Positions 50,097 to 58,354 of a DNA stretch of 64,000 bases are shown here, piece by piece; position 1 is the stretch's first letter, and the number at the start of each line of letters is the position of its first letter. Below the pieces are notes generated by a model. The model was given only the letters and a program-made list of their open reading frames with translations. It was not told the origin of the DNA and ran no database searches. Made by a program: the position numbers and the translations under genes. The stretch spans positions 39,331 to 103,330 of the forward strand of contig JAUYVI010000011.1 in assembly GCA_030715195.1 (NCBI GenBank). The letters are read 5' to 3'. The DNA comes from Dongia sedimenti (GTDB lineage: Bacteria > Pseudomonadota > Alphaproteobacteria > Dongiales > Dongiaceae).

Positions 50097-52507
50097 GCAT
50101 TCCCCGCGCTACGGCTCGGCTGCAGCTGCACCGCGATTTCCCGTTCGACGCCGCGGTGGAGATCGTGCCTTATCTGGCGAAGCTCGGCATCAGTCACGTC
50201 TATGCCTCGCCGATCCTGGCGGCGCGACCGGGCTCGACCCATGGCTATGACACGATCGATCCGACCGCAATCAATCCGGAACTCGGCGGACATGCCGGGC
50301 TCGATCGCCTGTCCGACGCCTTGCGGCGTCATGAGATGGGCCTCATCATCGACATCGTGCCCAACCACATGGCTGCGGTCGCCGAGAATCCCTGGTGGCG
50401 GGACGTGCTGCGATCGGGCCGCGCCAGCCGCTACGCCGAACATTTCGACATCGAATGGGACGAACCGGACCCGGATCTGCGCGGGAAGGTCCTGCTGCCC
50501 TGCCTCGGCGACACGCTCGCGGCCTGCCTCGACCGGAATGAGATCACCGTCGCCGAAGAGAACGGCGAGCGGGTGATCCGATACTTCGACCAGCGGTTCC
50601 CGCTCGATCCGCGCAGCGAAGGCGCGGATATCCGATCGCTACTGCCGCGCCAGAACTACCTGCTGGCTTTCTGGCGCGAGGCCGCGACCCGCATCAACTG
50701 GCGGCGCTTCTTCGACATCAACCAGCTGGTGGCGCTGCGGATCGATCGCGACGCCGTGTTCCAGGACTACCACCGCCTCATTCTCGACCTGCGGCGGCGG
50801 GGCATTATCGATGGGGTCCGGGTCGATCATGTCGATGGTCTTGCCGAACCGATCGCCTATTGCCGCAAGCTGCGCGATGCCCTGGACGCGATGGCGCCGC
50901 ACAGCTATCTCGTCATCGAGAAGATCCTCCATTCCGGCGAGCGGCTGAGCGCAGATTGGTCGATCCATGGCACCTCCGGCTACGACTTCATGGATGAGGT
51001 CTCGGCCGTGCTGCACGATCCACAGGGCGAAGAGGCGCTGACCGTCCTGTGGCAGGCGCTAAGTGGAGACCAACGCAGCTTCCCGGCGGTGGCCGGCGAT
51101 GCGCGCCGGGAGATCCTGGGGCGCCTGTTTCCGCGGCAACGCGACCGGCTGATCGCCGCCCTGCGCGCGATGAAGCTGCCCGCCGAGGACGCGGTGTTGC
51201 GTAAGGCATTGACCGAGCTTCTCGCCTGCTTTCGGCACTATAGGCTCTACGGTGACGAGTCCGGCTTCGACGAGGCCGATACGCAGGAGCTCGCCTTTGC
51301 GGTGAACGCGGCGCGCCCGGTGCTGGATGCCGAAGCTTCCGCCGCGCTGGCCGACATCTGCACCGTCTTGCCGAAGGCGCCGGTGCGGCCGCGCTTCGAG
51401 CAGCTCTCCGCCACGCTGACGGCGAAAGCGGTGGAGGATACGGCCTTCTATCGGTACAGTCGCCTGCTGTCGCGCAATGAGGTAGGATCCGATCCGGGAG
51501 AGTTTGCGCTTTCACCCAAGCGATTCCACGCTTCCGCGGCTGGACGCCGCGCCGCCTTTCCCGCGGCGATGCTGGCTACGGCGACGCACGACACCAAGCG
51601 TGGCGAGGATCATCGCGCGCGACTGGCGGTACTGAGCGAGCTGGCGGAGGAATGGCGCGCGCTCGCCATACGATGGTCGGCCCAATATCCGGCCCCGGAA
51701 CCGGCCATCGGCCTGATGATCTGGCAAACGATTGTCGGCGCCTGGCCGCCGGACTTCGACGCCGCCGCATTCCACCGGCGGCTGGAGGATTGGCTGGTGA
51801 AGGCTCTGCGGGAAGCGAAGCAACACACCGCCTGGGACAATCCGAACCAACGCTTCGAGTGCGACGGCAAGGGTTACCTGGCCCGGCTTTTCGATCCGGA
51901 CTGTGGCTTCCTCGCGCAGGCGGAGAGCCTTGTCGCGCGCATCGCACCGGCCGGGATTCGCAACAGTCTGGCGCAGACCGTGCTGCGGCTGACAACACCC
52001 GGAGTGCCCGATCTGTATCAGGGCGCGGAACTCTGGGATTTCAGCCTGGTTGACCCCGACAACCGGCGACCGGTCGACTATGGCGCCCGGAAAGCGTGCG
52101 TCGATGAACCGGCCGACTTTCCTGCTTTGCTGGCGGAATGGCGTGACGGGCGCATCAAGCAGGCCGTGATCGCGCGCCTGCTGCAATTCCGGCGGGAGCA
52201 TCCGCGCCTCTTTGCCGAGGGCAGCTACGAACCGCTTGTGGTCACGGGTGCGAAGGCAGCGCACCTGATCGCGTTCACGCGCCAGGTCGACAATGAGGCT
52301 CTGCTTGTCGTCGTGCCACGCCTCACTGCCGGCTTCTCCGACGCCACGGGCGCGGTGTGGGCCGATACCAGGATCGCATGGACGCCCGCACCCGCGCTGG
52401 ACCTGTTCACCGGAAGAACGCTCTCCGGCGATACCAGCACGGATGCGGCCGTTCTGCTGGACCGGCTTCCGTTCACGACTCTCCACGTTAAAGCCGGTGA
52501 ACAGTAA
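50093..52507 (+). CDS. treY: Maltooligosyl trehalose synthase TreY
   Basis: Converts the reducing end of maltodextrin to an alpha,alpha-1,1 linkage (804 aa, GH13_26). Conserved segments are ATARLQLHRDFPF, YASPILAARPGSTHGYDTID, IDGVRVDHVDGLAEP (D245), ATATHDTKRGEDHRARL and LTTPGVPDLYQGAELWDFSL. The start overlaps the malQ stop by 4 bases. It is the last gene of the eight-gene locus; 110 bp follow before the next gene. Confidence 0.95.
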   Translation: MSIPRATARLQLHRDFPFDAAVEIVPYLAKLGISHVYASPILAARPGSTHGYDTIDPTAINPELGGHAGLDRLSDALRRHEMGLIIDIVPNHMAAVAENPWWRDVLRSGRASRYAEHFDIEWDEPDPDLRGKVLLPCLGDTLAACLDRNEITVAEENGERVIRYFDQRFPLDPRSEGADIRSLLPRQNYLLAFWREAATRINWRRFFDINQLVALRIDRDAVFQDYHRLILDLRRRGIIDGVRVDHVDGLAEPIAYCRKLRDALDAMAPHSYLVIEKILHSGERLSADWSIHGTSGYDFMDEVSAVLHDPQGEEALTVLWQALSGDQRSFPAVAGDARREILGRLFPRQRDRLIAALRAMKLPAEDAVLRKALTELLACFRHYRLYGDESGFDEADTQELAFAVNAARPVLDAEASAALADICTVLPKAPVRPRFEQLSATLTAKAVEDTAFYRYSRLLSRNEVGSDPGEFALSPKRFHASAAGRRAAFPAAMLATATHDTKRGEDHRARLAVLSELAEEWRALAIRWSAQYPAPEPAIGLMIWQTIVGAWPPDFDAAAFHRRLEDWLVKALREAKQHTAWDNPNQRFECDGKGYLARLFDPDCGFLAQAESLVARIAPAGIRNSLAQTVLRLTTPGVPDLYQGAELWDFSLVDPDNRRPVDYGARKACVDEPADFPALLAEWRDGRIKQAVIARLLQFRREHPRLFAEGSYEPLVVTGAKAAHLIAFTRQVDNEALLVVVPRLTAGFSDATGAVWADTRIAWTPAPALDLFTGRTLSGDTSTDAAVLLDRLPFTTLHVKAGEQ

Positions 52508-52617
52508 CGATATGAGAGGCTGATTCGGGTCCTCTCCGATTGGCGGCGGCCGGGAGCTTCTGCGCCATCCCGGGTGTTAATTCGGGGCCGGCCAATCGGG
52601 TCATAGAGGGGGAAACC

Positions 52618-53688
52618 TTGGCACCCAAAGCAATCCTGGTTCACAACGCGTCTGCGGGTATCCGCGAACCCACCAAAGATCAACTGATTGCGCTGATCGA
52701 AGCGGCCGGCTTCCGCGTGAAATACCGCAACTCGAAGCGCCCCGATCTCGACGCCAAGCTCGACAATCGGGGCGATCTGGTGATCGTGGCCGGCGGCGAC
52801 GGCACCATCGCGAAAGTCGCCAAGATCCTGCTGGCAAAGCCGGAACAGAACACGCCGCTCGCCATTCTCCCCATCGGCACCGCCAACAACATCGCGCTCT
52901 CCTTCGGCATCACCGATGCGCCCGAGGCGCTGATCCCGCGCTGGAACCAGACGCCGCTTCGCAAGCTGTCACATGGTGTCGCCCATGCCCATTGGGGCGA
53001 GCAACGCTTCATCGAAGGCGTCGGGCTCGGCTCCCTCGCCGAAGCAACCACGCCGAAGCCCAAGGACAAGAGCGATCCCAAGGGCCGCAAGCACCGTATC
53101 AACGCCGGCCGGGTCGCATTCCGGCACGCCATCAAGCATGCCAAGCCCGAGCGGCTTTACATCACGGTGGACGGGACACGCATCGAGGACGAGGTGGTCC
53201 TGATCGAGATCCTGAACATCAGCCAGGTCGGTCCGCGTTTGCGGCTGGCGCCGAACGCTGATCCCGGCGACAACCTGCTGGATGTCGCCTATGTGACTAC
53301 CGAGCATCGCGATGCTCTGCTCGAATGGCTGGATGCGCTGATCCATGACGACCTCGATGAAGGGATCGTCGGCCCGCCGCCGGTCGCGACAATTCCCGGC
53401 AGCAAGATCACGATCGCCTGGAACGGCATGGATCTTCGCATCGACGACAAGTTTCCATTGATGCCGGGCCAGGCCACGGCGCCGAGCGAGGCGAAGAAGG
53501 ACGCCAGGAAAAAGGAGTCCAAGGTCGCCGACGAGGCGGAAGAGAAGGCCAAAGAGAAGGCTAGGCGCGACAACGCCGACCTGGTCACCATCGAGATCGC
53601 CGAGCGCCAGCTGAAGATTCTGGCGCCGCAAGGCAAGGCCGAAGGTGCCGCGGCGAAGCGGGCAGTCAAGAAGGAGAAGCGATCATGA
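52618..53688 (+). CDS. Diacylglycerol kinase-like (YegS/DagK fold) protein
   Basis: 356 aa with the lipid-kinase catalytic fold: KAILVHNASAG, VIVAGGDGTIAKVAKILL, LAILPIGTANNIALSF (GGDGT and PxGTxN motifs). The C-terminal part has an unusual highly charged Lys/Glu/Ala stretch (about residues 285-325; KKDARKKESKVADEAEEKA) that looks like a helical insertion or tail. The start is a TTG at 52618 with GAGGGGG upstream; an open frame extends further up without an RBS. It overlaps the next gene by 4 bases. The substrate (lipid or sugar-like alcohol) is unknown. Confidence 0.82.
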   Translation: MAPKAILVHNASAGIREPTKDQLIALIEAAGFRVKYRNSKRPDLDAKLDNRGDLVIVAGGDGTIAKVAKILLAKPEQNTPLAILPIGTANNIALSFGITDAPEALIPRWNQTPLRKLSHGVAHAHWGEQRFIEGVGLGSLAEATTPKPKDKSDPKGRKHRINAGRVAFRHAIKHAKPERLYITVDGTRIEDEVVLIEILNISQVGPRLRLAPNADPGDNLLDVAYVTTEHRDALLEWLDALIHDDLDEGIVGPPPVATIPGSKITIAWNGMDLRIDDKFPLMPGQATAPSEAKKDARKKESKVADEAEEKAKEKARRDNADLVTIEIAERQLKILAPQGKAEGAAAKRAVKKEKRS

Positions 53689-54569
53689 TGGGAGAAGCCG
53701 CACGCACCCTCAGCGACTTGCCCGACGACAAGACGCTGGTCCAGATCGAACGCATGGCGGTCGAGGTCGCGCGTCTGGCCGGCGCCGAGATCGTCAACGC
53801 GCTCGGCGGGATGTTGGCGATCAAGTACAAGAGCGACGTCGCGGCGAAGGAGGACACGGAGGCCACCTATCGCGATCCGGTCTCGGAGGTCGATCACCGG
53901 GTTGAGGTGCTGCTGCGCGCGCGGATCGCCGAGCGTTTCCCGGCCCACGACATCATCGGCGAGGAGATCAACGACCGTCCCGGCGACCGGCCCTATGCGG
54001 AGTTCGTCTGGGCGGTGGACCCAATCGACGGCACGGCCAACTTCATCAACGGCTTTCCGCTGTTCGCGGCCTCGATCGGAGTTCTGCATCGCGGCCGGCC
54101 GGTCGTCGGCGCGGTTTGGTGCGCGACTTCGCACGCGCTCCGGGCAGGCGTCTACCACGGTCGGGTCGGCGCGCCCCTCCATTTCGACGAGGTGCCGATC
54201 GATCTCAAGGTCAATCCCTCGGTGCAGCGCCGCCTCGCGGGCGATCCGGGCGGCGGCAAGAACTTCGGCTTCCTGTGGGATACCCGCAAAACCGGTTCCG
54301 CCGCGATCGAATGTGCCTTCGTGGCCGCGGGTCTGCTGCGCGTCGCGCGCTTCGAGCGGCCCAACATCTGGGATGTCGCCGGCGGCTTGGCGCTGGTGCA
54401 AGCGGCCGAGCTGGATGTCCGGACCATCGAGAAGGGCCAGTGGGCAACGCTCGATCGCTTCCTGGGTCCGGACGGCGATATCCGGCGCTGGCGCCAGCCG
54501 CTGATTATCGGAGATGCGCCGGCCGTCGCCGAGCTTTCCGGGGCGCTGCCCCCGAAGCCGGAAGCGTAG
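53685..54569 (+). CDS. Inositol monophosphatase family protein
   Basis: A Mg-dependent sugar/inositol phosphatase, 294 aa. Metal-binding motifs are IIGEEIND (E93-E94), WAVDPIDGTANFINGFP (D112, D115) and NIWDVAGGLALV. The family includes SuhB, HisN-type and CysQ enzymes; no specific substrate can be assigned. It is coupled to the diacylglycerol-kinase-like gene by an ATGA overlap, which suggests a common phospholipid or inositol-related task (inference). The 3' end overlaps the convergent DUF1488-like gene by 65 bp. Confidence 0.88.
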   Translation: MMGEAARTLSDLPDDKTLVQIERMAVEVARLAGAEIVNALGGMLAIKYKSDVAAKEDTEATYRDPVSEVDHRVEVLLRARIAERFPAHDIIGEEINDRPGDRPYAEFVWAVDPIDGTANFINGFPLFAASIGVLHRGRPVVGAVWCATSHALRAGVYHGRVGAPLHFDEVPIDLKVNPSVQRRLAGDPGGGKNFGFLWDTRKTGSAAIECAFVAAGLLRVARFERPNIWDVAGGLALVQAAELDVRTIEKGQWATLDRFLGPDGDIRRWRQPLIIGDAPAVAELSGALPPKPEA

Positions 54570-54873
54570 CCGTCGTCTCTCGCGGCGTCGGCTCCAGCGT
54601 CTTCAGATCCTCATCGCTGATCAAAAGCATCGAGACGTTCGGATTGGTCGAGCGCCGGTACTTGATCATAGCCGCGATCTCGAACAGCAACCGGTTCTGC
54701 TCGAAGCGATCCACCAATTTGCGTGGCGGGTCATCGCGTGAACAACCGATCGCGCTCAAGGCCGAGCGGGTGGCGAGACAGCCGATATGCGCACCGACTG
54801 TGAGGGCAGTGATTCGGATGGCGTCCTTCTGCGGCAGATAGACGCCGGTCTCACCGAGGAACTGTAGGGACAT
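54505..54873 (-). CDS. Small DUF1488-like protein
   Basis: 122 aa, no signal peptide. The N-terminal 60-70 residues resemble DUF1488 (MSLQFLG, AIRITALTVGAHIGCLATRS, LVDRFEQNRLLFEIAAMIKY). The C-terminal part is Pro/Arg-rich and apparently disordered (PASGAAPRKARRRPAHLR). The last 65 bp overlap the phosphatase gene tail to tail. No function is established. The coding call rests on the conserved-looking N-terminus. Confidence 0.6.
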   Translation of the reverse strand: MSLQFLGETGVYLPQKDAIRITALTVGAHIGCLATRSALSAIGCSRDDPPRKLVDRFEQNRLLFEIAAMIKYRRSTNPNVSMLLISDEDLKTLEPTPRETTATLPASGAAPRKARRRPAHLR

Positions 54874-54991
54874 GCGATACCTCCGTCACGGGCATCCGAT
54901 GCCGGTTCGCTACGCTCCCACCGAGGGGTGCTGTGAACAATCCGAATCTGATGAATTCTTCACTGCTGTTCCGATGACAGGGAACGCGCGT

Positions 54992-55016
54992 GGAACTGCC
55001 GTCCACAAGGCGGGTT
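54992..55016 (+). promoter_or_regulatory. EcfG-like promoter candidate before the hemerythrin gene
   Basis: GGAAC (54992-54996), 16 bases, GGTT (55013-55016). The spacing and -10 are identical to the site before glgE. It ends 74 bp before the hemerythrin start. Confidence 0.45.
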
Positions 55017-55090
55017 GGGAACTCACACCGAAGTGAGGAAAGCGGCTGAATACCGCGTCACGGGTGAACCCAGCACTAAGCGAGGCAAAG

Positions 55091-55726
55091 ATGAAGTCAC
55101 CGAAGAAATCCGCGAGACGGAAAACCTCGCGGCCGGCCGGGCGTCGTGCCGGACAGGATGCGGTCGCCCTGCTGAAGGCCGACCACCGCAAGGTCGAAGG
55201 TCTGTTCAAGAAGGCCGAGAAGGCCAAGGGCGGCGCCAAAGAAAAGCTGGTCGAGCAGATCTGCAATGAACTGATCATCCACACCATGCTCGAAGAGGAG
55301 ATCTTCTACCCGGCTTGCCGCGGCGAGGACGTCGAAGAGGACATGATGGACGAGGCGCAGGTCGAGCATGACGGCGCCAAGGTCCTGATTAACGATCTGC
55401 TGGAGGCCGGCGCAGACTCGCCGATGTACGACGCCAAGGTCATGGTGCTTTCCGAATATATCAAGCACCATGTCAAGGAAGAGGAGAAGGCGCGCACCGG
55501 CGTCTTCGCCGAAGCCAAGCGCAAGGGCGTGGACGTGGTGGCGCTCGGCGCCGAAATCAAAGCGCGCAAGCAGGCGCTGACGGAACAGGCGGAGGGCGAA
55601 GGCCTGCCGCGCCCCGAGCCGAAGTCGCTCGGTGGCGCGAAGCGATCGAACGGCCCAGCGTCCGAAGGGATGGGCGGCAAGCTGCGCACCATCGCCCTCG
55701 CCGCGAAACGCGCGACCGTCGGTTAA
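55091..55726 (+). CDS. Hemerythrin-like (HHE domain) protein
   Basis: 211 aa. A basic N-terminal tail (KSPKKSARRKTSRPAGRRAG) is followed by a four-helix HHE domain (about residues 22-140) with iron-ligand candidates H32, H64, E68, H93, H126/H127 and E130. A Lys/Glu-rich C-terminal third follows. Cytoplasmic. It may bind oxygen, NO or iron; the family is often stress-induced. The ATG at 55091 is preferred to an upstream ATG-like start because of GAGG. A terminator follows. Confidence 0.88.
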   Translation: MKSPKKSARRKTSRPAGRRAGQDAVALLKADHRKVEGLFKKAEKAKGGAKEKLVEQICNELIIHTMLEEEIFYPACRGEDVEEDMMDEAQVEHDGAKVLINDLLEAGADSPMYDAKVMVLSEYIKHHVKEEEKARTGVFAEAKRKGVDVVALGAEIKARKQALTEQAEGEGLPRPEPKSLGGAKRSNGPASEGMGGKLRTIALAAKRATVG

Positions 55727-55737
55727 GCGGTGAACCA

Positions 55738-55776
55738 AGGTCCGTTGCGAGGGTTGGCCCCGCAACGGACCTTTTT
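55738..55776 (+). terminator. Rho-independent terminator after the hemerythrin gene
   Basis: A perfect 12-base stem (AGGTCCGTTGCG at 55738-55749 with 55761-55772), an 11-base loop and then TTTTT. It lies 11 bp after the stop. Confidence 0.85.
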
Positions 55777-55792
55777 CATCGCGGAGACCGCC

Positions 55793-56151
55793 ATGCGACA
55801 GCAGAGCACGTCCTCCCACGAGGCCGCCGAGACGGCCTCTCAACAGCGCGCCATCCAGGCCAAGATCGACGCGCTTGACGCGCGCAAGAAGGGCGAGAGT
55901 CAGCAGTAAAAGGCTCCGCAGACCGGCGCGCGGCCGTATCCGGTGCCCCCGTTTCGGGAGCAACACCAGGCAAAGCCCGGCTCAACCCGGCGGACAAGAG
56001 CGCCGACAAGGTGGCGAAATTCGGACAGCAGACCAAGATGAAGCGGCCGGCACAGCCGGAAGAGATCGCGCCGGCCTATGTGTTCCTGGCCTCGCCGGCA
56101 TGCTCCAGCTACATCACAGGCGAAGTGCTCCCGATCATCGGCGGCTATTGA
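55793..56151 (+). pseudogene. Short-chain dehydrogenase (YghA-type) remnant with the catalytic core deleted
   Basis: The first part, from ATG 55793, reads a Gln/Ala/Lys-rich leader (SSHEAAETASQQRAIQAKID). It hits a TAA at 55907-55909 and continues in the same frame with [19 protein letters not shown], the usual N-terminal signature of YghA/stress-protein-39 type SDRs. From 55984, in another frame, the C-terminal end appears: [20 protein letters not shown], then [20 protein letters not shown] and a stop at 56149-56151. The Rossmann core with the TGxxxGIG, NAG and YxxxK motifs is absent: roughly 170 residues are missing between AKPG and NPADK. This is an internally deleted, frameshifted gene relic. 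The 38-codon ORF alone is unlikely to be functional. Confidence 0.85.
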
Positions 56152-56200
56152 GGACGCTGGCATCGCCTCATTTCGTCAGCTTGGCGACCAGATACCCTCG

Positions 56201-56566
56201 CTAGAGCGCCGCCTGGATGGCTTCGACCAGGCGTGGGCCGCTATAGGGCTTCGGCAGGAAGCGGCCGCGTTCCGGAAGGTCGCGCTGTTGCACCCAGGCC
56301 TGGCCGGAGGTGACGATGAGCGCAATGGGCGGCCACCGGTCGTGAATCGTCGCCGCCAGCTTCAGTCCATCCATCGATCCGGGCATTTGAATGTCGGTCA
56401 CCACCACCCGGATGTCGCGGCGCTGTTCCAGAATCGCGATCGCCTCATCGGCATTGGCGGCATCGACGACTCGAAAGCCGGCGCCGGTCAGCATGTCGAT
56501 CGCATCCAACCGAACGAGCGGTTCGTCCTCGACGACAAGGACCAGAGCGGAGAACGGGCTTTTCAT
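56201..56566 (-). CDS. Single-domain response regulator
   Basis: About 121 aa, a receiver domain only: acidic pair VVEDEPLVR, phosphoacceptor Asp58 (VVVTDIQMPGSMDG), switch Thr/Ser in LIVTSGQ and Lys in FLPKPY. There is no output domain, so it works as a phosphosink or adaptor. ATG codons at 56578 and 56566 are both possible. It lies 127 bp downstream of the HWE kinase on the same strand, so the two are likely partners. Confidence 0.88.
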   Translation of the reverse strand: MKSPFSALVLVVEDEPLVRLDAIDMLTGAGFRVVDAANADEAIAILEQRRDIRVVVTDIQMPGSMDGLKLAATIHDRWPPIALIVTSGQAWVQQRDLPERGRFLPKPYSGPRLVEAIQAAL

Positions 56567-56609
56567 TCGGTGAAACATCCAAAATGCACATCAGGCGCTT
56601 CATGAATGT

Positions 56610-56634
56610 AACAGGCGCATTGCATGCGCGTTCC
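56610..56634 (-). promoter_or_regulatory. EcfG-like promoter candidate before the response regulator
   Basis: On the minus strand GGAAC (56634-56630), 16 bases, TGTT (56613-56610). It lies 30-45 bp upstream of the regulator start codons, giving a short leader. Confidence 0.4.
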
Positions 56635-56705
56635 TTGCGAAGACAGGCGCATTTTCGCCGATGCGAACACCAGGTGTGCAGAATTGAACAGTGTTGTGAG
56701 TGAGC

Positions 56706-58181
56706 CTAGCCTTGCGCCCGGCTCACGGCGACATCGAGGCGGACAGTAACGCCCACAGGATCCCAATCGTGGTTGATCTGGCCGTTCAGCGTCTTGACCG
56801 TGGCCTTCGCGAGATAACTGCCGAATCCTTCACTCGAGGCCGGGGGTGCCACCGCAGGACCTTCGCGCTCGATCCAGCTGATGATCAGCCGGTCTCCACG
56901 CTGCTTGCTCTCGATGGTGATCGTCCCTCGCTCGTTCGAGAGCGCGCCGTATTTCGCGGCGTTGGTCGCGAACTCGTGGACGAGCAGAGCAAAACTCGTG
57001 GTGGCCGATGGGGAGAGCTGAAGATCGTCACCGCTGAGCGCAATGCGTTGGGCGGCGTCGGAGCCCTCGTCGTAGGGCGACAGGATCGCCTTGATCAATG
57101 CGTGGAGCGTCGTCGGCATCGCGGCGGCGGCATCTATCTGGCCATGCGGCGCCAGGGTCAGGCTGTGGACCCGTGCCAAGGCCGCCAGCCGCTCGGTGGC
57201 CCTGGCCTTCAGCGCCTGCGGGGTTTCGGCGTCGCGGGCGCTGAGACTGATGATGCTGCTGGCCAGCGCGAACAGGTTCTTGATCCGATGATTCATTTCG
57301 CGGATCAGCAGGTGCTCTTGCTCCTGGGCCCGCTTCTGTTCGGTGATGTCGCGCGCGATCTTGGAAGCGCCGATGATCGTGCCGTCGGCGTTTTTCAGCG
57401 GAGAGACGCTGAGCGAGATATCGATCAGCGTGCCGTCCTTATGCTGCCGGACGGTTTCGTAATGCTCGATGCGTTCCCCGGCGCGGATTCTTGCCAGAAT
57501 CGCCGGTTCTTCATCCCGACGCTCGGCTGGCATCAGCATGGTGACGGGTTTTCCGATCGCCTCTTCCGCCGCGTAACCGAACAACTCGGTGGCGCCCCGG
57601 TTCCAGCTGGTGATGATGCTGTCGAGGTCCTTGGTCAGAATCGCGTCTTCCGAGGAGTCGATGAGGGCGGCCAGCCGGATGCCGGCGCGCTCCGCGCTCT
57701 TCTGCGCGGTGATGTCCCGCAGGCTCACCAGTGTGCGCTCGAAGCGCGCACCGCGGAAGTCGAGGGTGAAGGCGACCTCGACCTCCCGACCGGAAACGGT
57801 GCGGAGGCGGGTCTCGCCCCCGAAGCGGCGCAGCCCGTTCCAAAGGGTCACCAGCATGTCGATGAAGATCGAGGCGGTGTCGGGCAGGAGGATGCCGGCC
57901 AGCGAGTGCAGGAGATCCTGATTCCGGTCGACTTCGAAAAGATCAAGCGTGAAGCTGTTCACGTCGAGGACGCTGATCCGTCGGATCGCCCCTTCGACTT
58001 CTTCCGGATGGTCCATGAGGTGGGCGCGGAGATCGTCCGTCCCCTCGGCACGCCAACGGTCGAGCAAGGCGGCAACGCCGGAAAAGTCCACATCCCAAAG
58101 CGAGACGGGAGCGGCGTCGAAGATTTCGCGGTACCGGTCCTGGCCGATCATGGCTCCCGCGCCGGGTGATTCTGCGGTCAT
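56706..58181 (-). CDS. PAS-containing HWE/HisKA_2-type histidine kinase
   Basis: 491 aa, cytoplasmic. An N-terminal PAS-like region (about 15-160; RYREIFDAAPVSLWDVDFSG) is followed by a second PAS (165-285; LIDSSEDAILTKDLDSIITS, FGYAAEEAIGKPV). Then comes the kinase core with EMNHRIKNLFALASSI (His298) and ATPase motifs HEFATNAAKYGALS and SSEGFGSYLA. The dimerisation motif and N-box are those of the HWE/HisKA_2 class that commonly feeds the alphaproteobacterial general stress response. The next gene downstream is a lone receiver. Confidence 0.9.
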   Translation of the reverse strand: MTAESPGAGAMIGQDRYREIFDAAPVSLWDVDFSGVAALLDRWRAEGTDDLRAHLMDHPEEVEGAIRRISVLDVNSFTLDLFEVDRNQDLLHSLAGILLPDTASIFIDMLVTLWNGLRRFGGETRLRTVSGREVEVAFTLDFRGARFERTLVSLRDITAQKSAERAGIRLAALIDSSEDAILTKDLDSIITSWNRGATELFGYAAEEAIGKPVTMLMPAERRDEEPAILARIRAGERIEHYETVRQHKDGTLIDISLSVSPLKNADGTIIGASKIARDITEQKRAQEQEHLLIREMNHRIKNLFALASSIISLSARDAETPQALKARATERLAALARVHSLTLAPHGQIDAAAAMPTTLHALIKAILSPYDEGSDAAQRIALSGDDLQLSPSATTSFALLVHEFATNAAKYGALSNERGTITIESKQRGDRLIISWIEREGPAVAPPASSEGFGSYLAKATVKTLNGQINHDWDPVGVTVRLDVAVSRAQG

Positions 58182-58354
58182 CAGTTTCCGTTGATCCGCT
58201 GCCGCCCGCCGGCAGGGCTCGTTGAAGGCAAAAACTCTATCGGTATTTCAACGATTGATACAGCAACGATTCCGCCAGGAAGAAGCCGAAAACCCGGCGG
58301 AAAATTCGTCGTCTCCCTACCTGCGACTTGGCACTCGAGGGTGGAGGGCGCTGC

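Noticed and set aside
54910..55287. 125-codon minus-strand frame over the hemerythrin gene start
   Set aside because: Mirror of the hemerythrin coding region; no RBS and no family resemblance.
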